Below, in pieces: positions 35,603-43,972 of a DNA stretch of 64,000 bases (position 1 is its first letter; each line of letters opens with the position of its first letter). This DNA is from Sphingobacterium corticibacterium (GTDB taxonomy: Bacteria > Bacteroidota > Bacteroidia > Sphingobacteriales > Sphingobacteriaceae). The notes under the pieces are model-generated. The model searched no databases and was not told where the DNA came from. It worked only from the letters and a program-made list of their open reading frames with translations. Where the stretch lies: contig NZ_SGIT01000001.1 of assembly GCF_004208525.1 (NCBI RefSeq), positions 1,860,001 to 1,924,000 of the forward strand, in the 5' to 3' direction. A program made the translations under genes and the position numbers.

Positions 35603-35621
35603 GAAGGATTTATTTCCGCAG

Positions 35622-35660
35622 AAAAAGCCTCTTCAGATATCATTTGGAGAGGCTTTTTTA
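35622..35660 (+). terminator. Rho-independent terminator after the transaldolase gene
   Basis: AAAAGCCTCT and AGAGGCTTTTT pair with a loop and are followed by a long T-rich run. Confidence 0.9.
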
Positions 35661-35711
35661 TTTTTTTAACGCTTTATGTTTCCGGTCATAAAACAACCCT
35701 AATTTCCATCT

Positions 35712-35719
35712 TAAATTTG
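35712..35719 (+). promoter_or_regulatory. -7 promoter element upstream of nrdD
   Basis: TAAATTTG fits TAnnTTTG, 55 bases before the nrdD ATG. No FNR-type palindrome was noticed here. Confidence 0.45.
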
Positions 35720-35774
35720 TTTAGAAGCGCCGACTAAATAGAGGAGCTCCGCATTCTTAGACAAAACAACAGTT

Positions 35775-37871
35775 ATGGAAAAATATGTGATCAAGCGAAA
35801 TGGAGTTTATGCGCTCTTGGAAATCTATAAAATACAGGACGCTATCCAGAAAGGTTTTCAAAGCGTATCTTATCCTATCGATGATCGCGTATTCGAGCGG
35901 GTATTAACGAACTTGCGCGAACAAGAAGTATGGGCCGTCGAAGATATACAGAATATCATTGAAAGGCAGTTTTATGAGCTCGGCTATTTTGATGTCATGA
36001 AATCCTTCATGCTCTATAGGCATACACGCAAGTTGCAGCGGGAACACGTTGACCAGTTTAATGAGGATACGACTTATGTAGACAGCAGTCAAACTGTAGA
36101 AGAATACATCCGACAAAGAGATTGGCGCATTAACGCAAACGCGAACACCTCCTATTCCAATGCAGGCTTGATTAACAATACTGCGGGAAAAATTATTGCG
36201 AACTATTGGCTAGATAAAATTTATAATAAAGAGGAAGGCTATGCACACCGCAATGGTGACATCCATATTCATGATCTAGATTGCCTAACCGGCTATTGTG
36301 CAGGCTGGAGCCTGCGGGCACTACTTGATGAGGGGTTTAACGGTGTGCGGGGACGTGTGGAGAGCCGACCTCCCTCTCATTTTCGTGAAGCATTGGGGCA
36401 GATGGCGAATTTTCTCGGCATCCTCCAAAGTGAATGGGCGGGAGCACAGGCCTTTAGTTCTTTTGACACCTACCTCGCTCCTTATGTTTTTAAAGATCAA
36501 CTGGCTTACCGTGATGTACTAAAAGCGGTACGCAGCTTTGTGTATAACCTCAACGTACCCGCACGGTGGGGACAATCGCCATTTACTAACATCACGTTGG
36601 ATTGGAATGTGCCGGAAGATTTAAGAGAGCAGATCCCCACTAGAGCAGGACAACATCTTTTTGCGAATGTTCGGAGCCAACAACTCACCAATCTTGCCCA
36701 AAAACGTGGTGTGACACGTCTGGAAGATCTTTGTTACCGGCATTTTCAGACAGAAATGGACATGATCAATAAAGCGTACTATACTGTGATGACCGAAGGA
36801 GATGCCAATGGACAACCTTTCACCTTCCCTATCCCTACCGTTAACATCACGGAAGATTTTGATTGGCATAGCGAGAACGCCTATTTGCTTTTCGAAAATA
36901 CAGCAAAGATCGGATCCTCCTATTTCCAAAATTTTATGGGTAGCCAATATATTATTGATGCCAATGGACAGAAAGTCGAGAACCCCGAAGCCTATAAGCC
37001 GAACGCCGTGCGCAGCATGTGCTGTCGTTTACAATTAGACCTACGCGAACTCCTCAGACGAGGAAACGGGCTATTCGGAAGTGCGGAGATGACGGGAAGC
37101 ATTGGCGTAGTTACCATCAACATGGCAAGGTTAGGTTATCTCTATGCTCACCAGAAAGAGAAATTATATGAACGTCTTGATCAACTATTATTGGTAGCAA
37201 AGTCTACCTTAGAAAAAAAGCGAAAGTTTATCCAAGAGCTATATGATAACGGTTTATTTCCTTATACCAAACGCTATCTAAGCCATTTTCGTAACCATTT
37301 TTCGACCATTGGTGTCAATGGTATGAACGAAATGATCCGTAATTTTAGTGGCGACGGCGAGAATATCGTGAGCGATTGGGGAATAGCTTTTGCTTCCGAT
37401 CTCCTGGAACATATACGTCGGCGCCTTCGCTTATTTCAAGAAGAGACCGGAAATCTTTATAACTTGGAAGCCACTCCTGCTGAAGGGACAACCTATCGCT
37501 TCGCAAAGGAAGATAAAAAAAGATTTCCAGCGATTCTTCAAGCCGGAGCAGGTAAACATATCTATTATACGAACAGCTCCCAAATTCCAGTGGACTATAC
37601 AGAAGATCCCTTTGAAGCCCTTCTACTACAGGACCAGCTCCAATGTAAATACACGGGGGGTACGGTACTCCACCTCTACATGAACGAACGCATCAGCTCG
37701 CCGGAAGCGTGTCGAGCGTTTGTACATACCGTAATTTCTAACTTCAAACTTCCGTACATCACGGTTACACCAGTATTCAGCATCTGTCCGGTACACGGCT
37801 ACCTTACAGGTGAACACGAATATTGTCCACAATGCGATGACATGATTATTTCTAACCATCAACATATATAA
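35775..37871 (+). CDS. nrdD: Anaerobic ribonucleoside-triphosphate reductase, large subunit lacking the glycyl-radical tail
   Basis: Class III ribonucleotide reductase, which makes deoxynucleotides without oxygen using a glycyl radical. The 698 residues contain an N-terminal ATP-cone (YVIKRNGVYALLEIYKIQDA), the 10-stranded barrel with Cys pair C416-C417 in RSMCCRLQLD, and GSIGVVTINMARLGY. Near the end come Cys/His ligands of a zinc site (ICPVHGY, then CPQC at 684-687). The chain stops 11 residues later, before the RVxGY glycyl-radical motif that is normally C-terminal. That motif is supplied by a separate small gene five bases downstream. Confidence 0.95.
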   Translation: MEKYVIKRNGVYALLEIYKIQDAIQKGFQSVSYPIDDRVFERVLTNLREQEVWAVEDIQNIIERQFYELGYFDVMKSFMLYRHTRKLQREHVDQFNEDTTYVDSSQTVEEYIRQRDWRINANANTSYSNAGLINNTAGKIIANYWLDKIYNKEEGYAHRNGDIHIHDLDCLTGYCAGWSLRALLDEGFNGVRGRVESRPPSHFREALGQMANFLGILQSEWAGAQAFSSFDTYLAPYVFKDQLAYRDVLKAVRSFVYNLNVPARWGQSPFTNITLDWNVPEDLREQIPTRAGQHLFANVRSQQLTNLAQKRGVTRLEDLCYRHFQTEMDMINKAYYTVMTEGDANGQPFTFPIPTVNITEDFDWHSENAYLLFENTAKIGSSYFQNFMGSQYIIDANGQKVENPEAYKPNAVRSMCCRLQLDLRELLRRGNGLFGSAEMTGSIGVVTINMARLGYLYAHQKEKLYERLDQLLLVAKSTLEKKRKFIQELYDNGLFPYTKRYLSHFRNHFSTIGVNGMNEMIRNFSGDGENIVSDWGIAFASDLLEHIRRRLRLFQEETGNLYNLEATPAEGTTYRFAKEDKKRFPAILQAGAGKHIYYTNSSQIPVDYTEDPFEALLLQDQLQCKYTGGTVLHLYMNERISSPEACRAFVHTVISNFKLPYITVTPVFSICPVHGYLTGEHEYCPQCDDMIISNHQHI

Positions 37872-37876
37872 TACAC

Positions 37877-38050
37877 ATGACACACAACACCGAAAAAGAA
37901 TTGTTGATTTTGCAGCAAAACCAACAAAAACGCAGTAAATGCCTAGTCTATACCCGCGTTATGGGATATCACAGACCAGTTGAAAGCTTTAACATTGGTA
38001 AAAAAGGAGAGCATCGTCAGCGCAAGCATTTTAAAGAGCAGCATGATTAA
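37877..38050 (+). CDS. Stand-alone glycyl-radical subunit of the anaerobic ribonucleotide reductase
   Basis: A 57-residue frame, too short for usual ORF cut-offs, encodes MTHNTEKELLILQQNQQ followed by KCLVYTRVMGYHRPVESFNI. The G in RVMGY matches the radical glycine of class III reductases, where the motif is R-V-x-G-Y near the C-terminus. It starts five bases after the nrdD stop and overlaps nrdG by eight bases, so the three genes are coupled. The nrdD reading frame ends cleanly and the first 20 codons here look like an added helix, which speaks against a simple sequencing frameshift. Inference: this peptide docks on NrdD and receives the radical from NrdG. Confidence 0.9.
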   Translation: MTHNTEKELLILQQNQQKRSKCLVYTRVMGYHRPVESFNIGKKGEHRQRKHFKEQHD

Positions 38051-38723
38051 ACCCATTTACAGTATTACACCTTTCACATTACTGGATTATCCAGATCATC
38101 CAGCCTGCATTCTTTGGTTTGCAGGCTGCAATATGCGTTGCCTGTACTGCTATAATCCGGATATCGTCTTGGGAAAGGGTAAACTCTCTGTTGAAAATGC
38201 CCGGGATTTTCTGCAATCTCGTAAATCGTTATTACAAGGAGTCGTCTTCAGCGGTGGCGAATGTACCCTACATCCCAGCTTAATACCACTTGCCCGCATA
38301 GCTAAAGAACTGGGCTATCGGATAAAAGTGGACACCAATGGTAGCCAACCCTATATTCTAGAACAATTGTGGCAAGAGGGTTTGCTTGATTATGTCGCGC
38401 TAGACTTCAAAGGAATTGGCCAAAAGCATCGTAATATTACCTTATCCGATACGTTTGCTTCCTTTGCAAACAGCTTGACAGTTTTACAAAAAAAAGCTAT
38501 TCCTTTTGAAGTGCGGACCACCTGGCATGCCAATCTGCTATCTGTTGAAGATATGGATACTATGGTGACCTATCTAGAACAACAAGGATATGAAGGAAAA
38601 TACTTCATTCAATATTTTAGGAATGGTGTTAAAACACTATCTCCACTTCCATACACAAACAGCCGTCTCGATCCTATTCGATTGTCCACCGAGAAGATTA
38701 AAGTCGAAATCCGTACAACATAA
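38043..38723 (+). CDS. nrdG: Anaerobic ribonucleoside-triphosphate reductase-activating protein
   Basis: A 226-residue radical-SAM enzyme that makes the glycyl radical on the class III reductase. The [4Fe-4S] cluster motif is C29-x3-C33-x2-C36 in FAGCNMRCLYCYNPD, followed by the GGE motif in VVFSGGECTLHP. The ATG within the end of the small glycyl-radical gene was chosen because the family starts near MIKPIYSITPFTLLDYP; an upstream 21-codon extension has no support. Confidence 0.95.
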   Translation: MIKPIYSITPFTLLDYPDHPACILWFAGCNMRCLYCYNPDIVLGKGKLSVENARDFLQSRKSLLQGVVFSGGECTLHPSLIPLARIAKELGYRIKVDTNGSQPYILEQLWQEGLLDYVALDFKGIGQKHRNITLSDTFASFANSLTVLQKKAIPFEVRTTWHANLLSVEDMDTMVTYLEQQGYEGKYFIQYFRNGVKTLSPLPYTNSRLDPIRLSTEKIKVEIRTT

Positions 38724-38761
38724 CGGTAGAAATCGGATATCCTATCTCCCGTCGGATAAAC

Positions 38762-38799
38762 GATAGGTGTTAAAAAAAATCCGTAAATTTACACCTATC
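38762..38799. promoter_or_regulatory. 9-bp inverted repeat abutting the Fur-family start codon
   Basis: GATAGGTGT (38762-38770) and ACACCTATC (38791-38799) are perfect complements 20 bases apart. The second arm ends at the base before ATG. A TAAATTT promoter-like sequence lies between them, so it may be an autoregulatory operator or a leader hairpin. Confidence 0.55.
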
Positions 38800-39246
38800 A
38801 TGACGAATGAAAAAACAGAAAAAAACAAAGACTTCACGGAACTTCTACGGGAAAATGGGTTAAAAGTAACCTCCCCAAGATTGCGTGTTTTAGAAGAAAT
38901 AACGCACAAAGAAGCAGCCATATCCCAACCGGACTTAGAAAAAATAGTGGGAAAGGACATTGATCGAGTAACCCTATATCGCATTTTATCGAGCTTCGAA
39001 GAAAAGGGAATTGTACATAAAATCTTTGATTTAAATGGGACAGCCACCTATGCAATGTGTAGTTCCAACTGTACCGAAAACCATCATCACGACCAACATG
39101 TTCACTTCATTTGTTCTATCTGCAACAGTGTATATTGCCTTAACGAAGTAAGCCTTCCGAAGATTACTTTACCGCCCCATTTTGCACTACATTCTCTTGC
39201 GATAAATGCTGTCGGATTGTGTGCAAATTGCCAAAAAGAGAACTAA
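38800..39246 (+). CDS. Fur-family transcriptional regulator
   Basis: A 148-residue metal- or peroxide-responsive repressor of the Fur/PerR/Zur family. The winged helix includes NGLKVTSPRLRVLEEI and the recognition helix region IDRVTLYRILSSFEEKG. The metal-binding half has ENHHHDQHVHFICSICNSVYC and ends GLCANCQ, giving two CxxC structural zinc pairs. The His-rich stretch is consistent with Zn or Fe/Mn sensing; which metal cannot be told from sequence. The GTG upstream of the ATG lies inside the inverted repeat and is less likely. Confidence 0.93.
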   Translation: MTNEKTEKNKDFTELLRENGLKVTSPRLRVLEEITHKEAAISQPDLEKIVGKDIDRVTLYRILSSFEEKGIVHKIFDLNGTATYAMCSSNCTENHHHDQHVHFICSICNSVYCLNEVSLPKITLPPHFALHSLAINAVGLCANCQKEN

Positions 39247-39278
39247 ATATTCTTGCGAAATACATTTTTTAAGCAAAC

Positions 39279-39307
39279 TGCTTTCTGCATTCAGAAAGCA
39301 TTTTTTT
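39279..39307 (+). terminator. Rho-independent terminator after the Fur-family gene
   Basis: TGCTTTCTG and CAGAAAGCA form a 9-bp stem, 4-base loop, with seven T's. Confidence 0.9.
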
Positions 39308-39759
39308 ATCAAAAAACACCAATTAAAACCCTAAAAATAATTTTCATAAATTTTAACAAAAAATACATAAAACACTCATTTCAAAATATTTACAACAGAT
39401 AAATGAAATTAAAAATACAACTAAATATATTTATTCAGCGCCTCAAAAAATCGACTTTCTTACACCAATCCTCATCTATTTACTAGAAAACAGTCATCAT
39501 ATAAACTATTATTTATCAAAAGAAATAATAAAAACAACATAATCAACATATTAACAAAGGTAAAATAAACTATAAAAACACTTTCATAAAAATGAAACAA
39601 ACACTTATTTTTTTGGCAGACGTAAAGAACATTTTTTATGTATCTTAGTTTATATAAATAAAACATTGGCGCTCGCTCCATTGGAAGGCGGGTATCTTCT
39701 TCCCTCTTGCCAAATTCCAACAATAGGAAGAGTAGGTATCAAGCCATAATTTGAAACAT
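39308..39759 (+). other. AT-rich gap and structured leader of rnr
   Basis: From 39308 to about 39655 the sequence is very A/T-rich with poly-A tracts and no credible gene. From about 39660 to the rnr ATG it becomes G/C-richer and shows nested inverted repeats: TTGGC (39666-39670) with GCCAA (39709-39713), and GGAAG (39683-39687) with CTTCC (39699-39703). A TATCTTAG sequence just before this may be the -7 element, making the 39660-39759 stretch a folded 5' leader of rnr. Confidence 0.5.
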
Positions 39760-41889
39760 ATGAGACAAAAAAAAGAGAACACATACAAAGAAGTTCTAAC
39801 ACACCTTATCGTAGATATATTTGAAAAATCAAACAACACCCCTTCTAACTATAAACAGGTAGCCGCCAAACTCAACCTTAGCGATACAGAATCAAAAAAT
39901 GCGATTGCGGAGATTCTTTCTGACGAATCCAAATCCGGCAAATTCCTGCAAGTAGAACGAGGCAAGTTTAAGTTACGTCAGTTGAATGTTTACATCCAAG
40001 GCAAGGTTGATATGACAGCTGATGGTTCGGCCTATATTGTTCCAGAAGATGAACTTGAAAATGACATCCATATTGCTCCTCGGAAACTGAGGCAAGCGCT
40101 CCATAATGACATCGTCAAAGTACACGTTTACGAACGTAGAAAAGGTCGGAAGCGAGAAGGGGAAGTCGTGGAGATTATCCAACGCGCGAAAACGGATTTT
40201 ACCGGTACGATAGACATCGCTAAATCATATGCATTTTTCCTCCCCGACGACAGAAAGATGATTCATGATATATTCGTTCCGCTAGACAATTTAAACGGGG
40301 CACAACATGGAGAAAAAGTCGTTGTCTCTATTATCGAGTGGCCGAAGAATGCTAAAAATCCGATCGGAAAGGTCAAAAGCATTTTAGGTAAAAAAGGAGA
40401 GAACGATACGGAAATGAATGCTATCCTTGCGGATTTCGGCTTTCCATTATCTTTTCCTCCCGCGGTGGAAGCGGAGGCAAATGCCATTCCAGAGCAAATA
40501 CCCACTGACGAGATAAAGAAAAGGCGTGATTTTCGTGATATACTTACGTTCACGATAGACCCTTTTGACGCAAAGGATTTTGATGATGCTATTTCATTCC
40601 AAACGCTGGATAATGGAAATTACGAAGTGGGAATACATATTGCCGATGTTTCCCATTATGTACACCCAGATTCGTTATTAGATAAGGAAGCTTTTGAACG
40701 GGGTACTTCCGTATATTTGGTTGATCGTGTTATCCCCATGCTTCCTGAACGTTTGTCAAATGGTGTCTGTTCATTGCGACCACATGAGGACAAGCTGTGC
40801 TTTTCGGCTGTATTCGAAATGAACGACAAAGCAACTATCTTAGACCAATGGTTCGGCCGTACGGTCATCAAATCCAATCGCCGTTTTAGCTATGAGGAAG
40901 CGCAAGACGTTATTGAAACAAAACAAGGAGACCACGCACCCGAAATCCTTAAACTGAACGAACTCGCCCACATCTTACGAGAGCGTAAGTTTAAAAATGG
41001 GGCCATCAGCTTCGAAAGTGAAGAGGTAAAATTCCACTTGGATGAAAAAGGGAAGCCCTTAGGTGTTTATACCAAGGAGCGGAAGGACGCTCATAAGCTT
41101 ATAGAAGATTTTATGTTGCTTGCCAACCGAAAGGTTGCCGAATATATCGGAAAGCAGGGAAAAGGCAAAAATAAGCTGACGTTCGTCTATCGGTTCCATG
41201 ATACCCCGAACCCAGAAACGTTGACGACTTTTTCACAATTTGCTTTGCGATTTGGACACAAACTCACGATCAAAACCGATAAAGAGGCCGCTAAATCATT
41301 AAACGCCCTCCTGACAAAAATCGAGGGAGAGCGAGAGCAGAACCTGTTAACGACACTGGCCATCCGTTCTATGGCAAAAGCTATTTATACCACCAAAAGC
41401 ACGAGCCATTATGGACTTGCTTTCGATTATTATACCCATTTCACCTCCCCTATCCGTCGTTATCCCGATGTGATGGTACACCGATTGTTACAATTCTATT
41501 TAGACGGTGGCAAGAAAATCAACGCGGAGCATTATGAAAAAATGGCGGAGCATTCCTCGCAAATGGAAAAAAGAGCTGCTGAAGCCGAACGTGCCTCTAT
41601 TAAATACAAGCAAGCCGAGTTTCTGGAAGACCAGATTGGCGTAGAATACACCGGGATCGTATCAGGCGTCACGGAATGGGGTATGTATGTAGAAATCCAG
41701 GAAAATAAATGCGAAGGCATGGTACGGCTACGGGATATTACGGACGATTTCTATACACTGGACGAAAAAAACTATGCTATCATCGGCCAACGGAAGAAAA
41801 AGAAGTATCAATTGGGTGACGAGGTACGCATCAAAGTAAAGAAGGTAGATCTGGAAAAAAGACAGATTGATTTTACGTTAGTATCATAA
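39760..41889 (+). CDS. rnr: Ribonuclease R
   Basis: A 709-residue 3'-5' exoribonuclease of the RNB family, degrading structured RNA. Order: N-terminal winged-helix-like segment, two cold-shock domains, the RNB catalytic domain with the metal-binding aspartates in DPFDAKDFDDAI (267-278), and a C-terminal S1 domain (YTGIVSGVTEWGMYVEIQEN). It ends soon after S1 with no long Lys-rich tail, as seen in shorter family members. The ATG is preferred to an in-frame TTG three codons upstream. A likely folded leader precedes it. Confidence 0.96.
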   Translation: MRQKKENTYKEVLTHLIVDIFEKSNNTPSNYKQVAAKLNLSDTESKNAIAEILSDESKSGKFLQVERGKFKLRQLNVYIQGKVDMTADGSAYIVPEDELENDIHIAPRKLRQALHNDIVKVHVYERRKGRKREGEVVEIIQRAKTDFTGTIDIAKSYAFFLPDDRKMIHDIFVPLDNLNGAQHGEKVVVSIIEWPKNAKNPIGKVKSILGKKGENDTEMNAILADFGFPLSFPPAVEAEANAIPEQIPTDEIKKRRDFRDILTFTIDPFDAKDFDDAISFQTLDNGNYEVGIHIADVSHYVHPDSLLDKEAFERGTSVYLVDRVIPMLPERLSNGVCSLRPHEDKLCFSAVFEMNDKATILDQWFGRTVIKSNRRFSYEEAQDVIETKQGDHAPEILKLNELAHILRERKFKNGAISFESEEVKFHLDEKGKPLGVYTKERKDAHKLIEDFMLLANRKVAEYIGKQGKGKNKLTFVYRFHDTPNPETLTTFSQFALRFGHKLTIKTDKEAAKSLNALLTKIEGEREQNLLTTLAIRSMAKAIYTTKSTSHYGLAFDYYTHFTSPIRRYPDVMVHRLLQFYLDGGKKINAEHYEKMAEHSSQMEKRAAEAERASIKYKQAEFLEDQIGVEYTGIVSGVTEWGMYVEIQENKCEGMVRLRDITDDFYTLDEKNYAIIGQRKKKKYQLGDEVRIKVKKVDLEKRQIDFTLVS

Positions 41890-41964
41890 AGGAAGCGGTT
41901 ATTTCTTGCCCTATGCAAAGTATTATTCCCCAAATTGCTTTTAGCTTAGCAGAAAAAGAATAAT

Positions 41965-42351
41965 ATGAAAAGAGATAAAATCATCTTTTGGTCGGCAACA
42001 ATTTTTATTTTCTTGTTTGAAGCTGTTATGCCCCTTAGTTCAGTCATTTTTGTCCCCGATCAATTCAATGTCGGTACAAAACCGTTAGGGTATCCTGATT
42101 ATTTCGCATACGCACTTATGGTCTGTAAAGTATTGGGAGCAACTGCGCTGGTTATTCCTAGTTTACACCCCAAAATAAGAGAATGGGCATATGCAGGCCT
42201 GACTTTTAATTTAATTTTTGCCGCCCTAAGCCATATAGTAGTAGATGGTAACATCGGCTTCATTTTATTGCCGATTATCATCGGAGCTATACTTGCAGTT
42301 TCTTATATCTATAATCAAAAGGTAAATCGTCATTTAATCGCACAACTATGA
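41965..42351 (+). CDS. DoxX-like membrane protein
   Basis: A 128-residue protein with four hydrophobic segments: IIFWSATIFIFLFEAVMPL, a central ALMVCKVLGATALVIPSL, FNLIFAALSHIVVDG and LLPIIIGAILAVSYIY. The pattern, including YPDYFAYALMVCKVLGA, fits the DoxX-like family. Relatives have been linked to electron transport or thiol stress, without a firm common function. It stands between rnr and a lipoprotein gene. Confidence 0.82.
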   Translation: MKRDKIIFWSATIFIFLFEAVMPLSSVIFVPDQFNVGTKPLGYPDYFAYALMVCKVLGATALVIPSLHPKIREWAYAGLTFNLIFAALSHIVVDGNIGFILLPIIIGAILAVSYIYNQKVNRHLIAQL

Positions 42352-42398
42352 TGTAGCAAAAAAAGATATTATACGTTTAGTTTAGAAACCCATATAAT

Positions 42399-42743
42399 AT
42401 GAAAAGATGCTATCTATTTTTAACAGCTATTTTACTGATAGTTACCGCCTGTACAAAAGATGAAGCTCCAACCGACACTTCGGAATGTGTTGTACGTATG
42501 AAAGAATTGTATAAAGCAGAATTAAAATGTACAAAAAAAGATGCTATGGAAGTAAATCTATATTCTGGTTTATATAAAAATGAGCTAGTCTATTTTACGA
42601 TGACCATGTGCCCCAACTGCAACACCGTTCCGCCCTCTTCCGGCTACACCTGCGGAAATAAAAAGGTAGATTTTAATAATTTTGGCAATGTCAGTGATAT
42701 AAAACAAGTGTATAATAGTTGTACAAAAGAATTTACGGAATAA
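42399..42743 (+). CDS. Small cysteine-containing lipoprotein, function unknown
   Basis: A 114-residue product with a lipoprotein signal (ILLIVTAC, lipidated C18) and six cysteines in the mature part, including a CPNC pair in TMTMCPNCNTVPPSSG and CTKK earlier. The spacing may support disulfides or metal binding. I do not recognise the family. It follows the DoxX-like gene by 47 bases and may share its transcript. Confidence 0.7.
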   Translation: MKRCYLFLTAILLIVTACTKDEAPTDTSECVVRMKELYKAELKCTKKDAMEVNLYSGLYKNELVYFTMTMCPNCNTVPPSSGYTCGNKKVDFNNFGNVSDIKQVYNSCTKEFTE

Positions 42744-42758
42744 TATATTTTCTACCGA

Positions 42759-43238
42759 TTATCTGCAAAGAATAAATTTTTCTGTAGGAATGTCGTTTTC
42801 CTCTCCTATAAAACAGCTTTTGAATCCAAATTTTTCTAAAAGTCGTTTCGAGGCAACATTATCGGGGTCTATAACCCCGATAATATTATCTTTAGGTGCT
42901 ATTTCTGCAGATTTTCCCAAAAGTTTTTTACATATTTTTGTTCCGAAGCCCTTTCTCCAATAGGCATATTTCAAAAGATATCCTATTTCTAACATCGAAC
43001 GGTCGTATTTGTATCTTACAAGTTTACAATCTCCAATCAGTCCATGATTATGATCTATAACTTTAAAATATCCCAATAAGTTCTCCTCTTCGTTAATCTG
43101 CATGATAGAAGTGAATTTTTCTCTTGCTTGTTTTTTCGACATCCCGTTTCCGGTAATGTATTTCATGACCTGATCATCCGCCACTATAGAATAATAGTCG
43201 TCAAAATCTTTTCTCGTGTATTTTAGAAGCTGAAGCAT
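42759..43238 (-). CDS. GNAT-family N-acetyltransferase
   Basis: A 159-residue acetyltransferase of the RimJ/RimL-like GNAT group. It starts MLQLLKYTRKDFDDYYSI, has the CoA-binding segment YWRKGFGTKICKKLLGK (Q/RxxGxG/A) and the closing VASKRLLEKFGFKS. The acceptor is unknown; close relatives act on ribosomal protein termini, antibiotics or other amines. It converges on the lipoprotein gene with 15 bases between the stops. Confidence 0.88.
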   Translation of the reverse strand: MLQLLKYTRKDFDDYYSIVADDQVMKYITGNGMSKKQAREKFTSIMQINEEENLLGYFKVIDHNHGLIGDCKLVRYKYDRSMLEIGYLLKYAYWRKGFGTKICKKLLGKSAEIAPKDNIIGVIDPDNVASKRLLEKFGFKSCFIGEENDIPTEKFILCR

Positions 43239-43372
43239 ATAGAACTTTTATCAAAGTAAAATTATATATAATTTAGAAATTACATTATTCGAACATTCGA
43301 AACTCCGATTCTAAACTATAGAATATTTAGTTTTGCAATTGTAAAAAATAAAGAACAAGCAAATTTCAAGAT

Positions 43373-43972
43373 ATGCATTTTTTAGATATTGCCAAAAACA
43401 GATATAGCACAAAAAAATATAATCCAAACGAGAAATTATCAGAAGATATCGTTCAACAATTAACGCAAATCTTGCGGTTAAGCCCTTCCTCCATCAATAG
43501 TCAGCCGTGGAAATTTACGATTATCTCCGATACAAAAGTCAAAAGTGAGCTAGCAGCCGTATCCTACCACAATTTGGAAAAAATCAATCAGGCGAGTCAT
43601 TTGGTTGTATTCAGTGCAATTGACAACGTAGAAAAATTTGAGAACGAGAACCTCTCGCAATTACCAGAAGCTGCGGTAAATTATTATCACCAACTCGTAA
43701 AACCACTAGGCGAAGCCGGCATCAGAAATTGGATGCAGCACCAAGTTTACCTTTCGTTGGGCTTTTTCCTAGCAGGCTGCGCAAGCATGGGCATTGATTC
43801 AACACCTATGGAAGGCATCCAACCGGACAAGTACAACGAAATATTGAAATATGATGGATATACGGCGTTATTCGCGGCTGCGATAGGTCATAGAGATGTA
43901 GCAGATTTTAACCAGCCTACGCTCAAACCAAAATTCCGACGACCGTTAGAAGAGGTAATAGATCATATGTAA
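43373..43972 (+). CDS. NfsB-like nitroreductase family protein
   Basis: A 199-residue FMN-dependent oxidoreductase. Typical marks: an N-terminal AKNRYSTKKYNPNEKL with the flavin-phosphate-binding arginine and serine, SSINSQPWKFTIISD, and GFFLAGCASMGIDSTPMEG near the C-terminus. It reduces nitroaromatics, quinones or flavins with NAD(P)H; the physiological substrate is unknown. Its stop codon touches the stop codon of the convergent FAD oxidoreductase with no gap. Confidence 0.92.
   Translation: MHFLDIAKNRYSTKKYNPNEKLSEDIVQQLTQILRLSPSSINSQPWKFTIISDTKVKSELAAVSYHNLEKINQASHLVVFSAIDNVEKFENENLSQLPEAAVNYYHQLVKPLGEAGIRNWMQHQVYLSLGFFLAGCASMGIDSTPMEGIQPDKYNEILKYDGYTALFAAAIGHRDVADFNQPTLKPKFRRPLEEVIDHM

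Noticed and set aside
37860..37880. Sequencing frameshift explaining the short NrdD
   Set aside because: The 57-codon gene has its own start, added N-terminal residues and an overlap with nrdG, which fits a true split better; it still deserves a read check.
39472..39723. 83-codon minus-strand frame before rnr
   Set aside because: The region is extremely AT-rich; the frame is Phe/Leu/Asn-heavy and has no homology pattern.
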